From contig RBKR01000012.1 of the NCBI GenBank assembly GCA_004835665.1, positions 372,001 through 436,000 on the forward strand: a stretch of 64,000 nt of DNA. Reading direction: 5' to 3'. This document shows positions 38,795-53,427 of this stretch, piece after piece. The DNA comes from Phoma sp. XZ068. Its lineage: Eukaryota; Ascomycota; Dothideomycetes; Pleosporales; Didymellaceae. Position 1 is the first letter of the stretch, and each line of letters opens with the position of its first letter. The notes under the pieces are model-generated. The model ran no database searches, was not told the DNA's origin, and saw only the letters and a program-made list of their open reading frames with translations. A program made the translations under genes and the position numbers.

Positions 38795-38841
38795 AGCTAA
38801 TTAGGAGTTACTAGGTAAGACCTAGTAACTACTAATTAGTT
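38795..38841. repeat. 47-bp near-perfect palindrome (copy 2)
   Basis: Twenty-two-base arms beginning AGCTAATTAGGAG, with two mismatches around the loop AAG. The core matches the hairpin at 34,421-34,467, but the flanking sequence does not. Confidence 0.8.
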
Positions 38842-41361
38842 AGAGCCTTCTAGGAAGTCTAGAGTAATATTTATATTAATATTTACTAATAGTTATACTA
38901 ATATTTCTTTTATTATAGCCTATAATAATAAACTTATATTCTTTTATAATACTAGGTTACTAATAGTAATACCTCTAACCTTCTAGAGAAGAATTACTAC
39001 TAGTAGTTTATTTATATTTAGGTAGAGTAGAGTAGTAAGATTACTATTAGAAGAAGATATATACTTTAGCTTTTTTCTTTATAAGTCTACTATATTTTCT
39101 ATAGAAGCCTTCTTAGTTACTAGTAGCTTTACTATAGCAAAGAGCTAGTTATATAGCTAACTTATAAAAGAAAGTATACTTAACTTATTATCCTTATCTT
39201 CTATTATAACTAAGTAGTCCTAACTAGACCCCTTATTCTAAACACTTCTTTTATAAGTTTTATAATAAGTATATTCTACTACTAGCTAGCTTATAGAAAG
39301 GTCTACTATAGACTTGGCCTTATAAACTAAGGTATTCTAGGCCTTTTCTAGAACCTAGTCTATTAGTTAAGTTTAAGACTTTTAGGCCCTTATTATAGTA
39401 TTAACCTAGTCTAGGTCTTTATCTTTACTATACACTCCTAGGATAATATACTAGCTATTAATATAATCTAGGCTTATAACTTTAGTATCTCTCTTATCTA
39501 TAACTCTAAAAAGGCTAACAGCTAATACTATACTAGTATATATATTCTAATTATAGGTTAGAGTACTTATACTATTAGTTAGTTACTAGCTAGAGATTAG
39601 CTTATAGAGGTTATTATTCCTATAAAATATCCTCTTTAGGTAGAAGTCTATCTCTTTAAAGAGGTCTAGTTTTATAAATAAGGCTAGCTAGTCTAGTATA
39701 TCTTAAGAAATATTAAAGTAATTCTAGATCTTCTACTTTAACTAGTTAAGTTAATAAGTCTATAGAGTAATACTAGAGACTAAAGCAATTTAGTAGTATA
39801 TAGAACTAAAGAAGAAAGTTTAAACTCTAGAATTCTAGTTAAAGTAGTAGCTATACTATCCTATTCTTATAAGAGCTTAGTATAGCTTATAATCTCTTAT
39901 ATAGTAGTTTAGCTCTTTATATATATTATAAGTATTATTATACTCTCTACCTTAGATTATTATTATTTCTCTTAAGAAGTTAATATTAGGTAAAGTAGTA
40001 GTAATATATAAACTATTATTCTATTAGGTTTAGCCTCTAGCCTTAGTAGCCTAGAATATAAAATAGGTATAGTTTATTAGATTTTTTAGGATACTCCTTA
40101 CTCTATTATTTATACCTATAATAGTAGTAACTTTAGCTAAGAATAGTTTCTAATCTCCTATAGCTTAGATAAGCTCCTCTACCTTTTTATCTACTCTAGT
40201 AGAGTAGAGTTAAGCTAGAGTATTTAGCTTTATTATAAGTTATTTCTAAACCTATTAGACTAGTCTTTATAGATTACTAGTACAGTTTACCCTTCTAATT
40301 AATTAGTATATCTCTACTACTTATATCTTATCCCTTCTAGTAGAGAAATTATATAGGCTTTAGTATTACTTATATACCTTCTTTATAAACTTATATATAG
40401 CTTTAAGTTAAAAGGTAGACTAGTTCTTTATCTCTAGACCCTCTAGTATATTAAATAAAATAAGGTCCTAGTCTTCTCTAGGAAGGCTAAGGAAGAAGAA
40501 GTACTCTTCCTTTATTAGAAGGATCTAATTACCTCTCTTATAGGTATTACTATATACTATAAAGTTAGTATAGTAATTAGAAAGGCCTAGAAATAATTAA
40601 TTAGTGCTCTCTATATATGCTTCTAGGAAGGCTTAGCTACCTATTCTCTAGAAAGTATCCTAATCCTTCTAGTATTTCTTTATAGTATCTTAGAAAGTAG
40701 GCTAATTAGTCTTAATATATAGTTTTAAGCGCTTAATAAAGCGCCTATAATACTCTTTATAATAGTCTAGAAGAAGCTAGACCTTCTAGGTCTTATTTAG
40801 ACCTCTATTTTTAGTTATTTAATTATAATTATCTAAGAACTCTATTACTTCTTTTCTATTAAATACTAAATAAATAGTATATCCTTTTATAGGTATAAGA
40901 ACTTAGTAAGCTATTAAGGTAGCTAATAAACTATCTAGCCTTAAGTCTTTAGTAGAAGTACTTAGAAGAGGACTATAGTTAGGTTTAATTTTAAATATTA
41001 TTTCTTATCCTTTCTTTTTAGCTTTTTAGTAGTATTTTTATTAATATTAGTTTCTTCTATTATATCTATAGTCTTCCTTACTACTTTCTTTCTTATCTCT
41101 TCTAGGCAGTTAGCTCCTCTAGATCTAGATCCTCTAGATATTAATAAAACTTCTTACTAGAGTAATAATCTTATATCTAATAAAGTTTATTTATAAGGGG
41201 TAATATACTAGTTATTAGGAGGCTAGTATATTATTAGTTTCTTAGAGTTAACTAGCTCCTCCTTTAAACTTATATAACATTCTATAGCAATCTAATAGCT
41301 AAATACTAATAGTACTAATACTACTAAGTTATACTATAACCCCCTAGTTAGGTTACTATTT

Positions 41362-41628
41362 TATACTAGTAGATAAGAAGCATACCTAGTATAGTTACTT
41401 ATTAAACCTAGCAGCACTAAGTAGAATAAAAGAGTTAAGATAGTTAGGGATCTATTATAGTAAGATAGTAGTAAATAATAGTTATTATAATATTAATTTA
41501 TATTATATTATCTACCTATATCTGTTCCTTTAGAACTACTACTCTAATACTAACTAGACTACTAATTTAGGCTAGTTACTAAGCACTTCTAGTACCTACT
41601 ATAGTAGCTACCTTATACTCTAGTATAA
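41362..41628 (-). repeat. LTR of G2 (5' LTR, right)
   Basis: Partner of 30,487-30,752 in the same orientation. Shared sequence starts at TATACTAGTAG and ends at CTCTAGTATAA. Confidence 0.75.
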
Positions 41629-42857
41629 TACTATATATTATTATCTATAGCTATTATAGTATTTTACTAGGTAACTATACCTATCTCTAATAAGCTACTT
41701 ATAAATATATTTATTTTTAAAAACTAACTAGAACTAGTATATAAGCTTTACTTAGTATAACTTTAATATATAGTTACTATAGAGAAATTAGGGAGCTTAT
41801 AAGTATATATTTAGGTAATTAATATATTAGACTACTAATCTTAAATATAATTAGATAAAGTAACTATATATATATATATAGAGAGAGTATTAGAGGATAG
41901 TCTACCTTACTCTAGAAAGTATAGTACCTTTATATTATATAATCTCTAACTTTATATATATACTTAGTTAAAGCACCTTAAGTTAGTATAAAGTACTTTA
42001 ACTCTATTTTACTATAATATACCTTCTAGGTACCTACTAAAGGTATAGTATCTATTAATATTATATATAGTACTCTTATTTATAGTACTTATCTCTCTTA
42101 CTTTCTAATATATACCTTACTCTTACTATTATACTTACTCTAGCTAAGCTAAATAGTAACTAATTATTTAGTAATATTACCTCTACTATACTTTCTAGTT
42201 CTCTTAAACTTATATAAACTATTCTTACTATATATCTAGTATCTTTTATATACTCTTACTTATAAAAGAGTATATATAAAAGTCTATACTAGTACTCTTA
42301 TTTATATTACTATTTTTATAGACTTATCTTTACTTTAAGTAATATTATAGCTTATTTCTAGGCTTATTACTATACTTATTTCTAAAGGTAATATATATAT
42401 ATAAGAGTATAATATTATTATCCTATATATATTTTAGTTATTACTTAAAGTTATTAAGTTTTACTTTTATTTACTACTACTACTACTACTACTACTTCTA
42501 GTAGAGTTAGCTTTATTAGGTACCTCTTTATTAAAGCTAAGAAGTATACTTATACTACTTTCTATACTACTACTTATACTACTACCTATACTTAGTTTTC
42601 TAGAGAAAAAAGAACTCTTTAACTAGCTTACTCTAGTACTTTTTCTTTTATACTTTTTTTCTCTTTCTAGCTCTACTTTACTATACTACTACTACTATAG
42701 TACTTTTAGGCTATTTAAGGCCTTTTAGGCTCTAGTATCTAGCCTTTACTTATTTTTAAGGCTACTTTTTTACTCTTATCTATACTCTTACTCTTACCTA
42801 TACTTTTACTTTTACCTATACCTATATCTACTCTTATACCTACTACTCTACTACTAC
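41629..42857. other. RIP-mutated spacer between G2 and G3
   Basis: About 1.2 kb without ORFs. A stretch near 41,650-41,770 weakly resembles G1 LTR sequence (TTTTACTAGGTA ... ATAAGCTTTACTTAG) and may be an older, diverged LTR. A (TAC)8 tract lies at 42,472-42,495. Nothing else was recognised. Confidence 0.4.
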
Positions 42858-44929
42858 TATAATAGATATTATAAGGCTTAGTATAGTATTATAGTATTAT
42901 AGTATTATTCTTATTAGAGACTAGTACCTAAGTAAGAGAGCTATATAAAATAAGTATAGCCTATAATCTATAGAGGAGACAAGTATTATTATTATAATCT
43001 ACTTATAGCTATTTTTATACTATCCTATCTAGTATAAAGTAAATACTATTACTTATAGTTAGGACCTTATATAATAATACTTCTTTTTTAATAGTCTAAG
43101 AATAGCTCTAACTATATATATAAATAGCTAGAGAGTACTAGCCTTTTATAGTAGTAATAATCCTCTAGTAAATATAAAGGATATAACTTTAATACTAGAT
43201 AAGTATATCTAAGCTACTAAAGCTAGATATAATAAACTTTAGAGACTATAATACTTATATACTTTTAAAGTAGAAATTAAATACCTAGAGAGCTAGTAAG
43301 GAGATACTAGTCTAGGTATAGTAAGATTAGTAGTTAAGAGCACCTCTAAGCCTAAGAGTAAAGCTATATATAAAAAAGGTATATCTCTAATACTTACTAT
43401 ACTATACCTAAAGTATATATTTAAGCTAAAAGACCTAGCTAAATATAAAGAAAAGAACCTTAGAGAATATTATAAGTTCTTCTACTTCTATAAGCTAGTA
43501 TTCTAGCTTATACTCTATAAGTTCTACTATAATAAGGGTAAAGTCCTCTAGGCTATATAATACCTTATAGAAGACCTAAGAGAATTATAGTACTTATACT
43601 ATAAGTATATATTTAAACTCTATAAGAAAATACTAATATAGAAATACTTTAAGACCTATATACTAGACCTACTTTTTAATCTAATTAACTACTCTTTAGA
43701 AGTAGCTATAGTATATACTTAGGCTATATAGTAAAAAAACTAATTAGTTTATTTATTTATAACTTACCTTAATATTCTAAAAACTAACTTATACTATATA
43801 CTAAATAATAGTAAGTTTAATACCTATTCTCTAAGCTTAGACTAGAGATATAATAAGTAATAACTAACTACTACTAGGTACTAGCTATAAGGGAGGACCT
43901 AGTTATATTAGGCTCTATACTTAAGTAGAACCTATACTAACCTGCTCTAGTGTATAACTTTTAAGTATATAGTAAAGATAAGGGTAAACTATAGAAATAA
44001 GCTATAAGAGATAAAGCTATATCCCTTCTATATAAAGTACTATATAATAAGAGTAGTATTACCTACTTTAAGTATAAAAAAACTAGTTACTATACTAATA
44101 AGTATAGAAGTAGTAACCTAAACTAAACTCTAGTCTATATCTATTAAATAAGAAAAGGCTAGGCCTTACTAATATTCTAGAGATAGTAAGGTATAACTAG
44201 ATTTATATTTTACTAAGAATAAAGTATATATATAATATAAGTAGAGATATATTAACTAAGAGGTAGTTATAAGTTATTTTAGACCCTTAGGTAGATATTA
44301 GCCTAATTTATTAATATATAGTAGTAGAAATAAACTTATAGCTAATTAAAGGAGTAGAGCTTCTCTAGTTAGGATAGCTAGGAGCCTAGTATTAAAGTAT
44401 CTATACTATATATATACTTTAAGTATACCTAATAGATAATATATAAGTAGAATACTAAGTCTAAACTACTATCTATAGTATTAATAAAGAAAGAACACCT
44501 CTACTACTAGAAAATCTCTTTCTCTAATAGGAATATATCTATCTAGACTATAGTTTATAAATATAGTACTAGAAATATATAATAGTAAATATCTAGCTTA
44601 CTACTATTAAGGAACTAGAAAGAGAGATTAAATAACCTAACTCTAAATTCTTCCTTTTAGGTATTATATAATTCTATAGAATAGAATTAGAGTATAAGGT
44701 ATATATATATAGTATATATAGTATAAGAAGTATATATTATTAATATATTAAGAGAATATACTAATATCTTTAATAAAGGAGTAGCTACTACTCTACTAAA
44801 CTTTAAGCTATTAGATTATATAATCTCTCTTATAGAAGGAAAAGAGCTACTATATAGACTACTCTATAACCTCTCTTTATATAAGCTTTAGATACTTTAA
44901 GACTATCTAGAAAAGGCCTTATAGAATAG

Positions 44930-47760
44930 CTAGATCTAGTATAGTACTAGCTCTATAGAAGCCCCTATCTTATTTATTTCTAAAAAGAATAAAATACTTT
45001 ATCTTTATATAGACTACTAAGAGTTAAATTCTATTATAGTAATAGATTATTACTTACTCTCTCTAATTAGAGAAATACTAGACTACTTATTAGGTATATA
45101 CTACTATATAACTCTAGACCTTTAAAATACCTACTATAGATTATAAGTTAAAGTAGGGGATAAGTAGAAGACTACCTTTAGAACTAGATATAGCTATTTT
45201 AAGTACCTAGTAATACTATTTAGGCTAATAAATACCTTTATAAGCTTCTAGGCCTATATTAATAAGGCCCTTATAAGATACCTAGATTATATCTCTATAG
45301 TCTACCTAGATAATATTCTTATCTATACTAGTAGTAAGGATATTAAGTCCTACTAGTATACTATATATACTATACTTTAGTTACTATAAAAGGTAGAACT
45401 ATTTATTAACCTATAGAAATATATAATTATATCTAATAGTATATACTTTCTAGGCTTTATTATTAGAATATATAGTATATATACTAATCCTACTTAGGTA
45501 AGCACTATTACTAAGTAGCTATAACTAACTAATATAAAGAAACTATAATTCTTTCTAGAATTTACTAACTTCTACTAATATTTTATTAAGAGATATATAA
45601 GGAAAACTACTCCTTTTACTTAATTACTAAAGAAAAACTAAGACTTTAACTAGAATAATACTACTAATAAGGCCTTTAAAGAGCTAAAAGCCTGCTTTCT
45701 AGAGGTACCTATCTTATATTATTATAACTCTACTCTACTTATCTATATAGAGATAGATATATCTATATTTATAATATTAGAGATTCTTTTCTAGCTCTTT
45801 AAAGATAATAAGTAGTACCTAATTACTTTTATTTTAAAGAACCTATAAACTACTAAATTAAACTATAAAGTCTATAACTTAGTGCTTCTAGCTATTATAT
45901 ATAGCTTTAAGAAGTAGAGATATTACCTTAAAGGTATATAGTATACTATTTAGGTGCTAATAGATTATAATAACCTATATAGTATATATACTATATAGTA
46001 GCTTAGCCTATAGTAAGCATAATAGGCTATATATTTAGTAGCCTTTAGTTTTAAAGTAGAATATTACTTAGAAAAAATAAACTCTATAGATAGACCCTTA
46101 TAAAGAGTAGATTATATATAAAAGAACCTATTACTAACCTAACTATTACCTACTCTATAGAATAAATTATTAGTAAGAAATATAGCTAGTAGAGTAAGTA
46201 GATCTATAAATAAGCCTAGCTTATTAAATATATATAAGATATATATTACTAGTATTTATAGAACTAGTTAGGTCCCTACTACTAGTGCTGTAGAATATAT
46301 ACTATATATATTATACTTACTAGCTAGAGTACTAGTTAGTAGTAAACCTATAATAGTAGAGTATTAATTACTTATTAAAACCTTATATAAGCTATAGTAG
46401 AAGAATACCTTTACCTAAGAGTAAATTATAGGTTTAATAAATAAAAAGAGCACTTAAAACTATAGAAAGGTATATATATAGTACCTTAATAAAAGAGAAG
46501 TTCTAAGATATAATAGTAGAATATATATTCTAAATAAACTAGCTATTAGGTAAGAGATTTTATTCTAGAACTATAATATATATATAGTAGGCTACTTTAG
46601 TATATATAGGACACTTAAGCTAATTAAGAGGACCTACTACTAGCCTTTACTTAGCTAAGATATTTAAGATTATATAAGAACTTATACTATTTACTAAAGG
46701 AGTAAAGCTCTAAGGTATAGTAAATATAGAAAGCTATTACCTCTACCTATACTAGAGAAAATCTTTAAGAAGATTATACTAGACTTTATTACTAGCTTAC
46801 TACTAGCTAAAGATTCCTTAGGTTATATATTTAATATAATTCTTATAATTATATACTACTTCTCTAAGATAGCTATCTATATACCTACTTTAAAAATATA
46901 GAATATAAAGTAATTTATAAAAGCTTATTTTATATATATTATACTAAAGTTTAGGATATAAAAGAGTATTATCTCTAATAGGGGAAGTATCTTTACCTTA
47001 GAATTTTAGATAGAGATTTACTACTAACTATTAGTAAAGTATAGGCTAAGTATAGCCTTCTATCTCTAAATAGACAGGTAAACTAAATAATAGAATTAAA
47101 CCTTTAAATAGTACCTTTAAATATTTATATTAACCTTCTAGAATAATTAGGTATAACTTTTACCTACTATATAGTTTACCTATAATAATTTAGTATATAA
47201 ATCTACTAAAATAACTTTATTCTATACTATATATAGTAAGTATCTTCTACTTATAGAGCCTTCTAAGGATAGTAGGCTAGAGAGGGAGATACTAAATATA
47301 GTTAAAAGAGTAAAATATATATATAGTATAAGGGAGATACTAGTATAATACCTAAAGAAAGTATATAAATACTAAAGCTAGTATTATAATAAGAAGTATA
47401 AGAATAAAACCCTCTACCTAGAAGACCTAGTACTACTTAGTACTAAGTATATTAGCTTAGTATAATAACTAAGTAAGAAACTCTCTAGTAAGTTTATTAG
47501 CCTATTTAGAGTATAATATATAATTAGAGAGTAGGTATACTACTTACTTCTACTACCCTTATATTATATATATAATATATTCTTTATTTTACTACTAGAA
47601 CACTAAAAGCCTAGAGTAATAAAAGAGAATAATACCTACCTACTTAAAGTAACACCTAAAGAGGATAGAGTTTAGAAGGTAGAAAGAATTCTAGGAAAAT
47701 AAATAAGAAAAGGCTAACTATAATACTTACTCTAATAGAAGGGGTATAATAAGTTCTAGG
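44930..47760 (+). pseudogene. G3 pol remnant: RT - RNase H - integrase - chromodomain
   Basis: Long stretches read in one frame interrupted mainly by TAG and TAA at former Trp and Gln positions. The RT motif survives as YLDN instead of YLDD. Order and motifs are typical of Ty3/gypsy chromodomain elements. Non-functional. Confidence 0.72.
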
Positions 47761-47783
47761 ATACCTAGACTCTAGCCTTAGAC

Positions 47784-47940
<157 letters not shown>

Positions 47941-50900
47941 TTAGAGCTACTAAGACTAGTACTACTCTAGAAGTAGTTAGTATATATTCTAAATATACCT
48001 AAAATATAAATATACTATATAGGCTATATAGCTAATAAGCTACTTAAAGGTAGTAGTAATATAGTACTACTTAGCTAGAATTAGACCTAGAAACTAGAGC
48101 AAAGTAGTAGAGACCTAGGTAGCTATACCTATAGGTATACTAGTATAGGTAGTAATATAGTAGTAGTTTATAAGCTTATAGTTAAATTAGTACTAGGTAT
48201 ATATATACTTAATACTAGTAGTAATTATAGTAGTATTAGAGTAAAGTATATTAGTAGTAGTAATAGTAGTATTATATTAGTAGCAGAGTAAATAGATCTA
48301 ATTTAAGTAACTATTAAGAACTTTAGGCACCTATAGAAATTAGCTAAAGTATACTTATAATAACTACTATTAAAATAATTACTAGGTAGTAACTACCTTA
48401 ATTACTATTAGTATAGTACTTATAGTAATAATACTTAGGCTTATTATATACTTTCTTCTACTTAATAATACTCTATATATAGTATAGGTAAGTTATAACT
48501 TTAGTATTAAGGTTTATATACTTATTAGCTATAGACTATATAAAGAGAGTAGTATAGTATATATATACCTTCTTAACAAACTTAGGGTTAGGATAGTAAA
48601 CTATTATAGTAAGTATAGAGTATATAGTAGACTTATAGTATAGAAGAGTATTATTAGAGTTAAGAAAGAGTAGAGTAAAAAGTTTATTATAATCTTATCT
48701 GCTAAATATATAGGCTGCTAAGGTACAAGGCAAACAGACAAGTTTTTACTTACTTTTACCTATATAATATATTATATAAATAAAGTACAAGTATAATATA
48801 TATAATATATATATAATAAGCATTATAGGTATATACTATAGACACTCTTTTCTCTATATAGTAGAGTTTTTATTAAGGCTATAGGTGCTACTAGGACTAT
48901 AGCCTAGAAAGAAAGGTTCTATAATAGATATTATAAGGCTTAGTATAGTATTATAGTATTATAGTATTATTCTTATTAGAGACTAGTACCTAAGTAAAAG
49001 AGCTATATAAAATAAGCACAGCCTATAATCTATAGAGGAGATAAGTATTATTTTTATAATCTACCTATAGCTATCCTTATACTATCTTATCTAGTATAAA
49101 GTAAATACTATTACCTATAGTTAGAACCTTATATAGCTTTAGATAAGAGAATCTTTTTTTAGAGTAGTACTAGTAGACGCTAGAGATTAATCTATTAATA
49201 GTATTAAAAGTAATTACTAACTAATTAAGCTACCTATATAAATAAATAAAAGATAAATAAAGATACTTTTAAACTCTAGTTTATAATTTAATTATATTTC
49301 TTTATAAGTAGTATAGCTAGCTAGACTATACTCTACTTAGAAGATAATACCTTACCTACTTAGAGTAGCTAATAAAGAACTAATACCTAAGAAATCTAAG
49401 ATTATATATAAAGTAACTATAGTATTCTTCTAAATCTATAGATATTATAAGGAAGTAGACCTAAACACCTTTAGAATAGCTACTTATAATATTATATTAA
49501 AACTTCTATAGTTAAGAAAGTATAATCTAGATATTAATTAAAAGAATTAATAGCTTTTATTAAGCTAATATAGATATAGCACTACTATATTATAGCCTAT
49601 ATAGTTTATAATATAACTAGTAGATAAAACAAAGATTAATAATATCTCTTTAATATATAAGATATACTAAGATAGAGTAGTTAACTATATAGATATAGAA
49701 TGCCCTACTAGTTATAAAGTAATAGTTAAGAAAAAGAATAGTATACCTTCTAATATTCTAGATAAATATAAAAGTTATATAGAACTCTTTTATAATAAAA
49801 AGACTATAAAGGTATTACTATAGTATAAACTTTATAATTATAAGATTAAGCTCTAGAAAGAAAAGAAACTACCTTTTAGGCCTATATATAGAATATCTAA
49901 AAAAGAACTTAGTATACTTAAGAAATATATTAATAAGAACTTTAGAAAAGAATTTATATAAAAATTAGAATTACTAGTAGAATTTCTAGTCTTTTTTATA
50001 CTAAAGAAAGATAGTAAATTATATATATATATTAACTACTAGAAACTTAATAATATTATAATTAAGAATTAATACCTATTACTAAATATTAAAGAACTAT
50101 AGGATTAGCTATCTAGAGTATAATACTTTACTATATTTAATTTATATAGAGTATATAACCTTATATATATAAAAGAAGGTAAAGAATAGAAGACTATATT
50201 TAGAATATACTATAGTTATTTTAAGTATTTAGTAATACTATTTAGGCTTACTAATATACTAGCTATATATTAGGCTCTTGTTAATAATATATTAAGAGTA
50301 TACTTAGATATTATAGTAGTAGTATATCTTAATAATATCCTAGTATATTTAGTAATACTAGAAGAATATATTTACTATATTAGAGAAGTATTAGAATACT
50401 TTAAAAAGATAGATCTTTAACTTAAACCTAAGAAGTATAAATAGTATAAAGAAGAAGTAGAATTTCTTAGCTATATTATAGGAAGATATAGAGTTAAGAT
50501 AAGTAAAATAAAGATTTAGGTTATAAAAGATTAGCTAACTTCTACCTTCTTTAAGAGAATTTAGAAATTTCTAGAATTTATTAACTTTAACTAATACTTT
50601 ATTAAAAACTACTTACTTAAGGCCTTACTACTTATAAAGCTTATATAAAAGAATATACTATTTAAGTAGAAATAAGTATAAAAGAATACTTTCTAGTTAC
50701 TTAAATAGTTCTATATTAAGCTATCTATAATAATTATATTTAAGAGTAGAAAGCTACTTTAAATTAAGATAAATACTTTAGATTTAGTATTAAGAGCTTA
50801 TACTATATAAGAATATAATAAATAGTAGTACCTAATTATCTACTACTCTAGAAAGTTCTTAAGACTAGAAGAATAATATAATATATATAATAAGGAATTA

Positions 50901-52270
50901 CTAGCTATTATATTAGCCCTAGAATATTAGAAGATCTATGCAGAAAGCTGCTTAGAACTTACTATTTATACTAACTATAAGAACCTAGTATACTTTACTA
51001 CTACTAAGACACTTAACTAATAATAAGTATATTAGTCTAAGCTATTAGGATAGTATAAGTTTAAGATACTATATACTCTAGAAAAAGACAATAGCAGAGC
51101 TAATATACTTAGTAAATAATATAATCTAGCTAGAGAAAAAATAATAAACTAGTTTACTATACTTAGAGTTAATAAGAATTAGTTATTAAGACTATCTTAG
51201 CAGCTTAATAATATAATATAAGTTTAATAGGAATAATATATACCTATAAAGGTACTAGAGGAATTAGAAAATAAAATTATAAGCTATTATTATAATAACC
51301 TGCTTTATAGACACCCTAGTATAATATAAATAATAGAACTTATTAGATAATACTATAAGTTTAGCTATATAAAAGATAAGGTTACTAAATTTATTAAAAA
51401 CTATATTAATTATTAATAGAATAAGTATAGTATATATATAAAGTATAGAGAAATATAAGTAATAGAGCTACTAATAGTACTATAGATAAATATTATAATA
51501 GATTTTATTATATAACTACTAATCTCTAAGGACCCTATTATAGAATATACCTATAACTTAATCTTTGTTATAGTAGATAGGTTTACTAAAGTAGTAGAAA
51601 TAATACTATTTTAATATAGTTATACTATAGAGTAGCTTATATAAGTATTTCTAGATAGAATTATCTATTACTATAGTATACTAGAATTAATTATTAGTAA
51701 TAAGGATAAACTCTTTATATTAAATTATTAGACTATACTTATAGTAGCTATTAGTACTAAAAAGAAGCTATTAACTATATATTCTTTTTAGATTAATAAA
51801 TAAATAGAAAGAATAAATTAAACTATAGAAATATACTTAAAGATATATAGTAACTAAGAATAAGATAACTAGGTTTTACTATTACCTATAGTATAGATTA
51901 TATATAATAATAAATTATTAGAAGTAATAGGTATAATACTATTCTTTATAAACTTTTTTTATAAGATCTCTTAATAGTAATATTTAAATAAATTTAGTAA
52001 TAACCTTAGTATAAAGACTAAAGAAAGTATACTAGAAATTACTTAAAAAATATTAATAAAGCTTAATAATAAGTAATCTCTTATATTAATTAGAAAAGAA
52101 AAACAGCACCTAAGCTAAAAGAGGGGGATAAAGTCTATCTTCTTATAAAAAACTTATAAATATAAAGACTAATAAAAAAACTTAATTATATTAAAGTTAG
52201 ACTATTTTTTATTTCTAGGTAAATTAGCTCTATAAACTATTAACTTAAACTACTATAAGATACTAATATA

Positions 52271-52892
52271 TATAAAGAAAGTAGGTAGGGGGGTTATAAA
52301 TATAAACAACTACTTTCTTCCTCTTCTTAGTAAGGGACCTAGATTACTAGAAAAAGATATTAATAATATAATTTAGCTTTATATTATAAAGCAATATAAT
52401 AGTATAGTTGTATATTATACTATTATAGACAAGTAGTATAATATAGTCTTATAGCATAAGCAAATAATAGAATATATTACTAGAGTTACTAGGTACCTTC
52501 TAAATACTAGAAGGTATACTACTATATATATCTATAGTATTTAGCTCTTCAGCCTTAGTAAAGAGTAAGATTTATAATACTATACTATTTAACTTCTTTA
52601 ACTTCTTTAAATTTATAATATAAGAATAGTACTCTTTAATACTATTTATTACTCCTTTTTTTAGTTTATTACCCCTCTTTAGTAGTTAGAGTTAAAAACT
52701 ATACTATTACTAAAAACTCTCTTAACCTAAGTATTAGGCCTAAATAGGCAAGTAGGGTCTAATTATATCTGCTAGTATTAGGAGATTAATATCCTAGTTT
52801 TAAATCTACGCTATACCTAATAGGGAAATAAATAAATAAGAATACTCTTAACTTTACTAATTTGTTTTTCTAAGTTACTTAGTAACTTTATA
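52271..52892 (-). repeat. Solo LTR of copia family C1, with target duplication
   Basis: About 622 bp matching the LTR at 55,930-56,550 in the same orientation. It interrupts the G1 copy precisely, and the five bases on each side are ATATA, as for a retroelement insertion reduced to one LTR by LTR-LTR recombination. Confidence 0.83.
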
Positions 52893-53427
52893 ATATATAC
52901 TCTATATTCTATATATTACTATTAAAACTAGTAGACCCTAATATACTAATCTAGAAAGACTTTTACTACTAGGTTAAGAAAGAAACTAAGTAGAAAGTTA
53001 AAAAAATAATATATTATTAAAAGAAAAGATATAAAAATAAATACCTAGTTAAGTAATTAGAATACTTTAACTTAGAAAATATATAAAAACTATTAATAAA
53101 CCTTATAAACTACTACTAGCTATTATACTAGTATTAGTAGTATTAGAGTCTAAAAGTAGAGAATATATTACCTAGTCTAGTATATAAGAGCTAGGTATTA
53201 ACCTATTCTTAAGTATAGTAATATTATTAAGTAATAACTCTTACTACTCTAAGTACTTTATATTCTTAATAAACTAAGTACTAGTATTAAACTATTATTA
53301 TTTATAATACTTTAGAAATTTCTTTTATTTATATACTTTATTTAATTTAGTATAAGTAGCTTAAAAAGTAGCTATTATAGCTTCTTTAGCTTTAGTAGCC
53401 TTATCTTCTATCTCTTCTAAATATAAT

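Larger units (their letters stand above)
30487..41628 (-). mobile_element. RIP-mutated Ty3/gypsy retrotransposon (family G2), minus strand
   Basis: Direct repeats at 30,487 to about 30,752 and 41,362 to about 41,628 (about 266 bp, highly similar) are taken as LTRs of an 11.1-kb element. Translating the minus strand between 37,330 and 36,600 through its stops gives a Ty3-type reverse transcriptase block (LINFFSRYNQITL, a degraded FLDNI catalytic motif, NNKEALLGIRKF). The element thus runs right to left, with gag expected near 41 kb. At 11 kb it is long for a gypsy element and may contain unrecognised nested insertions. No clean target duplication was found. Confidence 0.7.

Noticed and set aside
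41629..42857. Possible gene or effector in the AT-rich spacer
   Set aside because: No ORF of 60 codons or more, no signal-peptide-like start, and the same RIP depletion as neighbouring repeats.
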